From Clostridiales bacterium (GTDB taxonomy: Bacteria; Bacillota; Clostridia; Christensenellales; Pumilibacteraceae), in the NCBI GenBank assembly GCA_029066805.1, contig JAIEFT010000022.1, forward strand, positions 1 through 37,291: a DNA stretch of 37,291 nucleotides, in the 5' to 3' direction. The notes below the pieces were generated by a model. The model saw only the letters and a program-made list of their open reading frames with translations, searched no databases and had not been told where the DNA came from. Below, piece after piece: positions 30,460 through 37,291 of this stretch; position 1 is the stretch's first letter; every line of letters begins with the position of its first letter. The position numbers were made by a program, and so were the translations under genes.

Positions 30460-31098
30460 TTATTCAAAACACACAAAATCGTCCGCTGTGCATTTTATCT
30501 CCCGCTCGTCGGCAGCGGAAAATTTGTCGCGCACTCCTACCGTGTAAAACCCCGCGCTTTTTGCAGTCGTAACCGCGCGCAGCGTATCCTCAAACACCGC
30601 GCACTCGGCGGGCGGTAGATTTAACCGCTCGGCGGCAGCAAGGTACACGTCGGGAAACTCCTTGCCCTTGCCTATTTCCAATGTAGTAACAACGGCGTCG
30701 AAAAATTTTTCGACGCCGTTGTTTTTTAGCGCCGGCAAGCACATCTCCGGCGTAGCCGACGTGCACACCGCAAGCTTTACGCTTTTACCCTTAAGCGCAT
30801 TTAATATTTTTTCCGTTTTAGGCTTGAGCTTGAGCTCGGTCGCATACAAGCCGACTGCCATTTCCGACCACTCGGTCATTAAGTCCTCGGGCGTGTCGCT
30901 TAATCCGAACCGCGCTATCGTGTACTCTGCGGCTTGACGGTACGACATTGCGCCTACTTTTCCCATGTAATCGGGCGGCACTTCTATTCCGCGCCTACTT
31001 AAAAACCGCTTGTCTATATCCGCCCAGATCCACATGGAATCTAAAAGCGTTCCGTCCAAATCGAATATAGCGCCTTTTATATTGTCGGGTAATTTCAT
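30460..31098 (-). CDS. HAD-superfamily phosphatase/phosphomutase (beta-phosphoglucomutase-like)
   Basis: This 212-residue protein has the HAD motifs: I FDLDGTLLDS (D13, D15), II VCTSAT, III around the lysine of IGKGKEFPDVY and IV CAVFEDTLRAV. A helical cap at residues 20-80 places it with beta-phosphoglucomutase and related phosphatases. It would remove or move a phosphate on a small sugar phosphate or similar substrate in the cytoplasm. The motif I Asp-Leu-Asp-Gly-Thr sequence fits either phosphatase or mutase. It follows parA after 42 bases and is the last gene of its run. Confidence 0.9.
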   Translation of the reverse strand: MKLPDNIKGAIFDLDGTLLDSMWIWADIDKRFLSRRGIEVPPDYMGKVGAMSYRQAAEYTIARFGLSDTPEDLMTEWSEMAVGLYATELKLKPKTEKILNALKGKSVKLAVCTSATPEMCLPALKNNGVEKFFDAVVTTLEIGKGKEFPDVYLAAAERLNLPPAECAVFEDTLRAVTTAKSAGFYTVGVRDKFSAADEREIKCTADDFVCFE

Positions 31099-31140
31099 GT
31101 CGATTTAATCCTGAATTCCCAATTTTTAATTCCGAATTAT

Positions 31141-31965
31141 CTACTGTACCTTCTTTTTGAGTGCGGACAAATTCTTGATCGGCACGTATACGTCGCGATT
31201 GCGGTTTAGCACTTCTTCCGCCAGGTTCTTGTACGCTATGCCGCCCGCGGACGTCGGGTCGAACTGGCTGATCGGCATGCCGAACGACGGAGCTTCGGCA
31301 AGGCGCACGCTTCTAGGTATGCGCGTTGCAAACGCTTTTTTGCCGAAGTAGTGGGTAATTTCCTCCGCGACCGAGTTGACAAGGTTGGTGCGCGAGTTGA
31401 ACATTGTTACCACAACGCCCTCTATTTCGAGCGACGGATTGAGTATCTTTTTGGCGAGCTTGATCGTGTTCATAAGCTGACTCAAGCCCTCGAGCGCGAA
31501 GTATTCGCCCTGCATGGGAATGAGTATGCTGTTTGCAGCGGTCAGCGCGTTAAGCGTGAGTAGACCTATAAACGGCGGGCAGTCTATAAAGATATAGTCG
31601 TAATTGTTCTTTATGGGCGCAATCGCGCGCTTGAGCGAGCTTTCACGCTTGTCAAGGCTGACAAGCTCGGCTTCCGCGCCCGCAAGGTCTATGTTGGACG
31701 GGATTATATCCAAGTTTTCCACGCCTGTATGCAATAGCGCGTCCTCGGCGGTACAATCGCCTATTATAAGGCTGTACACCGAGTTTTTCACCTTGTGCTT
31801 TTCTATGCCCAGCCCGCTCGACGCATTGCCCTGCGGATCGTTATCGATGATCAGCACCTTTTTGCCGAACGCGGCGAAGTATGCCGCAAGGTTAACACAC
31901 GTGGTGGTTTTGCCCACTCCGCCTTTTTGATTGGCTATAGCTATCGTCTTTGCCATATTTATCAT
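31141..31965 (-). CDS. ParA/Soj-type chromosome-partitioning ATPase
   Basis: This 274-residue protein has the deviant Walker A KGGVGKTTT near the N-terminus, IIDNDPQGNASSGLG, the FIDCPPFIGLLTLNAL switch and a Soj-like ending. Such proteins bind DNA in the ATP-dimer form and work with ParB/Spo0J. No parB lies beside it, which is unusual for a chromosomal Soj. Starts at 31965 (ATG, close to AAAAGGA) and at 31956 (ATG, giving MAKTIAIANQ) are both possible. Neighbours are lipid genes and a HAD phosphatase, so it may be co-transcribed by position rather than by function. Confidence 0.93.
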   Translation of the reverse strand: MINMAKTIAIANQKGGVGKTTTCVNLAAYFAAFGKKVLIIDNDPQGNASSGLGIEKHKVKNSVYSLIIGDCTAEDALLHTGVENLDIIPSNIDLAGAEAELVSLDKRESSLKRAIAPIKNNYDYIFIDCPPFIGLLTLNALTAANSILIPMQGEYFALEGLSQLMNTIKLAKKILNPSLEIEGVVVTMFNSRTNLVNSVAEEITHYFGKKAFATRIPRSVRLAEAPSFGMPISQFDPTSAGGIAYKNLAEEVLNRNRDVYVPIKNLSALKKKVQ

Positions 31966-32001
31966 AAGTCCTTTTCAGTTGAATTATCGTTGTAAATAAG
32001 T

Positions 32002-32937
32002 TTAGTTATCCGCCGCTCCGTTCGTTTCCTCGGGGTCGAGATATTCGAGCGGCACGCCGTAAAACTCCTCGTATAATGCTACAGTTGCGGCATAAGCGCG
32101 CTGTGCCAGATCGGCTTTGCGCTTTGCTGTGGGCAGCTCGGTATTAACGTAAATGGGTTCGCCTATCTTGATCACCGCCTTGGGAAGGTGCAGCAGCTTC
32201 CGTAGTCCTTTCGGCTCTTTAAAGCAGTACAGCATGGGCACGACGGGAAGATTGAGCTTGTCCGCGTAGTAGTATGCGCCGTCCTTGTGCGGACGCGGTT
32301 TTTTATAGCCTATCCACATACTTTTTTCGGCGTAGAAGTGTATCTTTGCCGACTGTTTTTCCGCAACGTACTCCAGCATTTCGTTAAACGGGCGCATGCC
32401 TTTAAAGTTGATAGGAAGCGGAACTTCGCCCGCCGCACAAAGGATTTTTCCGCCGACGGTGTCCTTGCAGTTGTGCGGTGCAGCCACTATGTATCTGCTT
32501 TGCATACCCGTAGCGCGCAGTGAAAGCACGGCGTCCAGGTATCCGACATGATTGGATGTGGTTATGCACGCGCCCAGCTTTTTGAGCTTTTTTCTGCCCT
32601 TGACGTGCCAAACGCCGAACACGACCGCGCCGCCGAAAAAACCTATCAGCTTGAAAGTCGTACTCCAAAACCAATGTGAGATATGCCAGAATGGGTTTTT
32701 TGTACGCTTATACACGTATGTACCGTCGGTCTTGGCGCTTCTTTCCGTGTCGAACGGCGCGCCGTCCACGTCGAATAGTCTGCGCTTTTCCAGCTCGGTC
32801 AGGTAGTAGTCGTATATGTTTTTGGTCATCTTGCCGCGCTCTCGGATTTTGGCGACAAGGCTGTCGTACAGCTCGCGCGGGATTTCCCCGTTCGCGGCAA
32901 GCGCCTCAAACATCTGTAAGTATTTTTCGGTATTCAT
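32002..32937 (-). CDS. 1-acylglycerol-3-phosphate acyltransferase-like (PlsC family)
   Basis: This 311-residue protein has the acyltransferase HX4D motif in TTSNHVGYLDAV, GEVPLPINFKGMRPF as the second block and HFYAEKSMW in place of the usual PEGTRS block. A hydrophobic segment around residues 85-105 (FKLIGFFGGAVVFGVW) suggests membrane contact. It would add a fatty acyl group to a lysophospholipid or related glycerolipid. An N-terminal region of about 80 residues before the acyltransferase domain is not recognised. It overlaps the glycosyltransferase gene by four bases, so the two act in the same lipid pathway. Confidence 0.88.
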   Translation of the reverse strand: MNTEKYLQMFEALAANGEIPRELYDSLVAKIRERGKMTKNIYDYYLTELEKRRLFDVDGAPFDTERSAKTDGTYVYKRTKNPFWHISHWFWSTTFKLIGFFGGAVVFGVWHVKGRKKLKKLGACITTSNHVGYLDAVLSLRATGMQSRYIVAAPHNCKDTVGGKILCAAGEVPLPINFKGMRPFNEMLEYVAEKQSAKIHFYAEKSMWIGYKKPRPHKDGAYYYADKLNLPVVPMLYCFKEPKGLRKLLHLPKAVIKIGEPIYVNTELPTAKRKADLAQRAYAATVALYEEFYGVPLEYLDPEETNGAADN

Positions 32938-34271
32938 CGCAGAATGTCGCCCTCGACTTTCGGCGAATCTTTGTCTTCGGTTATCTTAATATCGATATCG
33001 ACGTCGCCGTCATTCACGCCGTCCGCCGCGTCTGTAAGCAAATGAGCGCCGTCGTCGTCATCGCTGCCGATAACTATACCGCGCGCCTCGTACACAAGCC
33101 GCTGCTTTTGCGCCTCTTCATCCACAATATCGGCAACCGCGCTTATGCCGTTGCCGTCGGCGATGAGCTTGTCTATGTTCTCCTCGTACTGCATGAGCGC
33201 AGACTTGTCCTTGAGAAATGCGCGTATGCGCTTGATCGATTTGCTCCTGCGATACACCGTTTCGCCACAGCCATGCATGCCGATGAACACCTTGACAGTC
33301 CCCGCCTCTATCACGTGCGGGCAATAGTTGATCATGACGGGCGTGTGCATATATATGCTGTCAAGCACGGCGTTTGGTCCGCCCTTAGTCAAAAACACGT
33401 CCGCCGCACCGTACAGCTCGTAGGCGTTTTCCAAAAACTCGTAAGTTCTAAACGTCATGCCGGACGAAACCTTTAGCCTGCCCGTGCCCTGTTCGATTGC
33501 CCTGAAGTAGTCGTACTTCTTTTTGTTGTTCCCGGCTATAACGCACAACGTAATGGGCAGGCCGCTCTTGATCAGCGATTTGGCAAACTTAGGACCTCTG
33601 CCAAGCATGTAGCCGCCGTCGGCTATGACTACGGTAAACTTGTCCTGCGGCAGCCCGAACTTGTCCCTAAGCTGCTCGCGCGTTAACGCGTTATTCTCCA
33701 CGCACTTGCGCACGCACGGCGTAACAAGCCTCAAATTCTCCTTTTTGAACTTGTACTTTTCCGCTTTGGCGTATGCGAGCGGATTATCCACAATGAATAT
33801 GCCGTCGCGCCTATCCCAAAAGGTATGCAGCGTCGGATCGGGGTTGTAGTTGATGACTACCACGTCCGGATCGATGCGCCGCTTGTACTCCACCGCCAAA
33901 AGGTCGGTAAAGTAATGGTTGGATATTATAATGTTCGGCTTGCGCAGCTTTAACGCCTCCAGACCCTGCTTGAACGACTTATGCGCCATTTGGCGGTGGA
34001 AAAACCTTAACAGCTTATGTCCGCCCAATAGCGCGATAATCGGAAATATCAATCTACCGAAGTACGGGATCTTGTTGGTGTTTTGCACCTGCTTGATCAA
34101 AAACTTGTTCATTCTGACAAGATTAGGAAAGCCGTCCTCGGTGAGGATAAAGCTTTTCTGTATATCATAAACGTCGCTGTACCTGTCGATAAGCGCGTCG
34201 TATATGCTGTCCATCGAGGAGATGTGTCCAAATCCCGATTCGACATAGGTCAGAAGAATTTTTTGTTTCAT
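32934..34271 (-). CDS. diacylglycerol glycosyltransferase-like protein (MGDG synthase/UgtP family) with acidic tail
   Basis: The protein has 445 residues. Residues about 5-380 follow the MGDG synthase/UgtP/MurG layout: ILLTYVESGFGHISSMDSIY at the N-terminus, the PNIIISNHYFTDLLA acceptor side, ADGGYMLGRGPKFAKSL, and LTKGGPNAVLDS, the usual nucleotide-sugar-binding block. It would transfer a sugar to diacylglycerol at the inner membrane face to form glycolipid anchors. The last 45 residues are strongly acidic (GSDDDDGAH, then GDVDIDIKITEDKD), which is not typical. It lies directly upstream of the acyltransferase, with an ATGA overlap. Confidence 0.88.
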   Translation of the reverse strand: MKQKILLTYVESGFGHISSMDSIYDALIDRYSDVYDIQKSFILTEDGFPNLVRMNKFLIKQVQNTNKIPYFGRLIFPIIALLGGHKLLRFFHRQMAHKSFKQGLEALKLRKPNIIISNHYFTDLLAVEYKRRIDPDVVVINYNPDPTLHTFWDRRDGIFIVDNPLAYAKAEKYKFKKENLRLVTPCVRKCVENNALTREQLRDKFGLPQDKFTVVIADGGYMLGRGPKFAKSLIKSGLPITLCVIAGNNKKKYDYFRAIEQGTGRLKVSSGMTFRTYEFLENAYELYGAADVFLTKGGPNAVLDSIYMHTPVMINYCPHVIEAGTVKVFIGMHGCGETVYRRSKSIKRIRAFLKDKSALMQYEENIDKLIADGNGISAVADIVDEEAQKQRLVYEARGIVIGSDDDDGAHLLTDAADGVNDGDVDIDIKITEDKDSPKVEGDILR

Positions 34272-34315
34272 TGTGGCTTAAAAATTATTTCCTTACGAGC
34301 TTATTCGCAAACGCT

Positions 34316-36487
34316 CTACACACTAAACTTGTTCTTGCCCTTGTTGAGCACGATCGTGCGGCGCTCGACAGGTCTGCCGATACGCTCGGGTGCGATATCG
34401 AGCTCGACCTTGGCGGTAGTTCTGTTGTCGATGATTATATCCGCCTTGGTCGGAGAATATTTGTACCGCACTTCCAGCGTGCCGACGGCGAGCTTTAGCT
34501 CGGTGCGGAAGTCCTTGATCGCCGTAAAGTCGGGCGTGATCCGTATCTTGCTCGCGCCGTCCTTGACCGAAACGCCGCCGAACAGCTCTATCGCCTCGAA
34601 TATAACCGCGGATTGGTAGCTTTGGCACTGCGTGCCGTAGCCGTTGAAGTCCTCGCCAAGCGTAGTCTTGCCGTCTGTCGCGGCGCACGAATAGCGCGTA
34701 TCAAACCTAAGTCGCGCCGCGTCTCTCCTATCCAATGCGGTAAGCGCGGAGAGTACCGCCCATTCAAGGTACGGCGAGGCGTTGACCGTGGCGGACAGCA
34801 ATCTTGCAACCGCCGACCTGCGATCGTCCGGCACAAGCCCCGTAAGCACGACAAAGGCATTGGCGCGATCGTCGTAGCAGTCCTCGCGAGTGGTGTAGCC
34901 CAGTCCGTCCCATGTGCTTTCTATAAATTCGGCAATGTTGACCATGCGGTCGTCAAACTCTTCCTCGTAGTCGTTGTTGCCCACAACCGAGCCGAGCTCC
35001 TTCATGAACGCGCACGCATTGTAATACAGCGCGTTCTCGAGCAATACTTCGTCCACGTTGTACAGATTGTCGTACCAACGGCGAGTGCCGTCGCGCAAGG
35101 CAACGCCGTGCTCGGTCATCTCCCATTGCATAAGGTAGTCGCACAGTTTTTCGTAGTTAAGGCGGAAAAACTCGATATCCGTGGTATAGTTGCGGTATGC
35201 GCCGAAAATACCGTAATCGCTTAGCGCAATCAGCCCGTGCGACGGAATGTCCACCGGCACGTTGCCCGGCACACACGAATACAGAATGTTATCCTGCGAG
35301 TATTCCATAATGTCGTCCAACACTTTCTTTACAAGCGGCATAGCGTCGTAGTAAGTAAGCAGCAGCGCGCGCGACGCGATGGATGCATCGCCCAGCCACA
35401 TAGTGCGCTCGCGCTCGGGCGTATCCATTATGGTCGAGCCCATGCTCAGATACAGCGTGTTGACCGCCTTGCCGAACAGCGCGTCAAGCTTGTCACCGTC
35501 CGACGTGAACGTGCATGTGGGCATTGTGTTAAACCCGAGCTCGCGGTAGCCAAGCTTGACCACTTTAACGGAGCGCGGCATAGTAAAGTACAGCACGCTT
35601 CCCATCATGGGCAGCATACCCTCGTAAATGTTTAGCGTGGGTTTGGTCGTGTACGTTACCGAATGCGCCTTGTACGTGCTGACCTCGTCGCCGAAACAGC
35701 CCATTACCTCGGTGCGGTCGGTGGTAATGGTGATCACTTCCTGACCGTTACCCGCCACTTCCATGTACGGCGTGACGCGCATCTCGCGCGGCAGATTGAT
35801 AATATACGTGTCCCCGTCGAACTGATCGGTAATCTTTTTGGGTTTGACGATTATCGGCTGAGCGGAAAACTTGTCCAACGGAACAGGGCGAAGCGTCACG
35901 TTGCCCATAACGTCGTCCGGATAGCTTGCAAGCACCGTTGCGGGCTTGAACTGCGTAATGTTATATGCGGGGTCGTACACGTTCTGTATAGGACCTTCGT
36001 GCGCGGCATCGTAGTTGACGTTCCATCCTGCGTAACAGCAGTTTGTAGTGCGCGGCGTGCGGAACGCCTCGTTCTCGTACACCATAAAGCTGCCGTCGCT
36101 GTAGATTTCCAGGTCGTTGCATTCGAATATAAATCCGGCGCGCGGCGAGCAAACAAGATCGCGCCCGTCGTTGCCGTAGTACTGGCAGAACACGACAATA
36201 ATATTGTCGCCTTTGGTAAGGTACGAACCGATATCGAACTCGTCGTAATAAGCTCGACCGTTACTGCGGTTGAGCCCGCCGTTCCACACAACCGCGTTGC
36301 CGTTGACAAACAGATAGTAGTGCGAATCGCACGCGGCACGGCAAAACGCGCGAGCTGGCGGCTTGTTTTGCCCGAACGAGAATGTACGGCGCATGATCAC
36401 GTTAGAATTCTTTTTGGCAGCGTCGGGCGACCAAATCCACTTGGACTTACCAAACAATATTGTAGGCTGTTCTTCTGTCTTTTCCAT
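34316..36487 (-). CDS. alpha-L-rhamnosidase-like glycoside hydrolase (GH78 family)
   Basis: About 723 residues. N-terminal beta domains (SKWIWSPDAAKKNSNVIMRR, then YYLFVNGNAVVWNGG) precede an (alpha/alpha)6 barrel with MDTPERERTMWLGDA (D355, the family's DxPxRER acid block) and AVLSALTALDR. It ends in a beta domain. There is no signal peptide, so it is probably cytoplasmic and acts on imported oligosaccharides. The start is the ATG at 36487, with GGAG six bases upstream; an in-frame extension of 49 codons has no ribosome site. The true substrate of GH78 relatives varies, so rhamnosidase activity is a family-level guess. It heads the lipid/ParA gene run, 44 bases before the glycosyltransferase. 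Confidence 0.85.
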   Translation of the reverse strand: MEKTEEQPTILFGKSKWIWSPDAAKKNSNVIMRRTFSFGQNKPPARAFCRAACDSHYYLFVNGNAVVWNGGLNRSNGRAYYDEFDIGSYLTKGDNIIVVFCQYYGNDGRDLVCSPRAGFIFECNDLEIYSDGSFMVYENEAFRTPRTTNCCYAGWNVNYDAAHEGPIQNVYDPAYNITQFKPATVLASYPDDVMGNVTLRPVPLDKFSAQPIIVKPKKITDQFDGDTYIINLPREMRVTPYMEVAGNGQEVITITTDRTEVMGCFGDEVSTYKAHSVTYTTKPTLNIYEGMLPMMGSVLYFTMPRSVKVVKLGYRELGFNTMPTCTFTSDGDKLDALFGKAVNTLYLSMGSTIMDTPERERTMWLGDASIASRALLLTYYDAMPLVKKVLDDIMEYSQDNILYSCVPGNVPVDIPSHGLIALSDYGIFGAYRNYTTDIEFFRLNYEKLCDYLMQWEMTEHGVALRDGTRRWYDNLYNVDEVLLENALYYNACAFMKELGSVVGNNDYEEEFDDRMVNIAEFIESTWDGLGYTTREDCYDDRANAFVVLTGLVPDDRRSAVARLLSATVNASPYLEWAVLSALTALDRRDAARLRFDTRYSCAATDGKTTLGEDFNGYGTQCQSYQSAVIFEAIELFGGVSVKDGASKIRITPDFTAIKDFRTELKLAVGTLEVRYKYSPTKADIIIDNRTTAKVELDIAPERIGRPVERRTIVLNKGKNKFSV

Positions 36488-36581
36488 AAAAAACTCCACA
36501 AGGGCACAAAACCGCAGATCAAGATAATGCTGCGGCCGCGCGCCGTACGGGCGATCAACTCCCGATAGACACACCCATAAT

Positions 36582-36610
36582 AGTTTACCACACCGAAAAA
36601 GCTTTTGCAA
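36582..36610 (-). promoter_or_regulatory. promoter of the GH78-led gene run
   Basis: TTGCAA (36610-36605), a 17-base spacer ending in TGG and TAAACT (36587-36582) on the minus strand. Confidence 0.65.
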
Positions 36611-36652
36611 CCTTTTAGGCAAAGGTTTTGACAAAACGCCCGCTCCGCAACA

Positions 36653-36716
36653 AAATTACCCCGTGATAGTGGGACTTGCGATTACCTATCGCAAGTCTCA
36701 CTAAGCGGGGTAATTT
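36653..36716 (-). terminator. terminator of the pullulanase gene
   Basis: A long inverted repeat with outer arms AAATTACCCCG and CGGGGTAATTT and inner arms GACTTGCGAT and ATCGCAAGTC, followed on the minus strand by TTTTGTT. It lies 28 bases after the pullulanase stop. Confidence 0.9.
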
Positions 36717-36744
36717 ATGATCGATTGAAAATCAGCGCCTCGCC

Positions 36745-37291
36745 TTACCTTATGGTCAACGTCGTGTTGCCTATTCTGACCGTGCCGCAAACTCCGCCTT
36801 GCGTAACCTTGGACGGTTCGAGCGTAAGGGCAAGCGTTGCGCCGTTTTGCGTGCGGGTAAACGTTATTTTACCCGTGGCGTTGTCCTCGTTGCCGCCGAA
36901 GTTACCCCAGCAGTACGAAGCGTCGGTTGACTTGCTGTAAGAGAACAGCTGCGCCGAGTACTGTCTGCGCAAAGCTATCAGTTGTTTGAAATAACCATGT
37001 AAGTCGGCAAAATCGGCTTGGCGCGACCATACTATTTGGTTGAGCTTTGGCGGCGAGTTGTACGAGTCTTCGTTGCCGTACTTGGTTCTGCCCATTTCGT
37101 CGCCTGCGAGTATAAAGCTCATGCCCGGGCTCATCATGTACACCGAGGCGACAAGCTTGCACCGCTTTACGTCGTCCGCTACGGGGTCGTCGTAGAACAA
37201 TGCGCTTTCGTCGCCGTGCTTTGCGCCGCGGATTTGATCCCAAAGCGTGTAGTTGTCATGCGCCGCCGCGTACGCAACGTTGCGCGAACCT
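36745..37291 (-). CDS. C-terminal part of a type I pullulanase-like GH13 enzyme (partial)
   Basis: The frame is open to the window edge, so the N-terminal part is missing. The visible 181 residues include the conserved region IV, VAYAAAHDNYTLWDQ. After it come MMSPGMSFILAGDEMGRTKY and SYNSPPKLNQIVWS, which are typical of pullulanases (GH13_14-like) and place it among debranching enzymes. The final beta domain follows. It would split alpha-1,6 links in glycogen or pullulan. Whether it is secreted cannot be seen. It precedes a strong terminator, so it is transcribed apart from the GH78 gene. Confidence 0.88.
   Translation of the reverse strand, partial: GSRNVAYAAAHDNYTLWDQIRGAKHGDESALFYDDPVADDVKRCKLVASVYMMSPGMSFILAGDEMGRTKYGNEDSYNSPPKLNQIVWSRQADFADLHGYFKQLIALRRQYSAQLFSYSKSTDASYCWGNFGGNEDNATGKITFTRTQNGATLALTLEPSKVTQGGVCGTVRIGNTTLTIR

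Overview
The window reads as one strand of a low-to-mid GC Bacillota (Clostridia-like) anaerobe. Every gene I can support lies on the minus strand, so transcription runs from high to low coordinates. The assignment rests on strong AGGAGG-type ribosome sites, sigma-A promoters that are often extended -10 types, DegV and 2-hydroxyacyl-CoA dehydratase-type proteins, a UgtP/MGDG-synthase-like lipid glycosyltransferase, Soj/ParA and a glycogen pathway. I cannot name the genus; an uncultured gut Clostridia lineage is a guess.

Layout in the direction of transcription (right to left). (1) 37291-30460: the 3' end of a pullulanase-type GH13 enzyme, then a five-gene run: GH78-like glycosidase, lipid glycosyltransferase, PlsC-like acyltransferase, ParA/Soj ATPase, HAD phosphatase. 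(2) 30297-21903: storage-polysaccharide genes glgB, glgA, glgP and a cytoplasmic alpha-amylase-family enzyme. No glgC/glgD is visible. glgB carries a Lys/Ala-rich tail, and the glgP and amylase leaders share a conserved putative RNA element. (3) 21807-13300: a small lipoprotein, tRNA-Arg(CCG), then an AT-rich accessory region. It holds an XRE regulator with a mini FtsK-like ATPase and an unknown protein, an AraC-GNAT fusion, a lipoprotein metallopeptidase and a type II restriction-modification pair. These modules are separated by five related composite intergenic repeats. Several of the repeats carry copies of the 3' end of the tRNA. (4) 13264-8861: a MarR-DegV-(2-hydroxyacyl-CoA dehydratase-like)x2-activase operon with two MarR-type operators around its promoter and a clear terminator. 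(5) 8827-4908: a monocistronic hybrid sensor kinase with two periplasmic solute-binding domains. (6) 4868-1: a tightly coupled operon of a transglutaminase-like protein, a ClpB-like AAA+ ATPase with a degenerate first ATPase half, an unknown protein and a zinc-ribbon protein, probably continuing past the window.

The glycogen genes form a coherent set. GlgA would make alpha-1,4 chains and GlgB would branch them. GlgP, the GH13 enzymes and the pullulanase would break them down. The two leads I think most worth following are the tRNA-Arg-anchored modular region with its repeated separators, and the uncharacterised AAA+/transglutaminase/zinc-ribbon operon. No integrase, transposase, CRISPR array or phage structural gene was seen.
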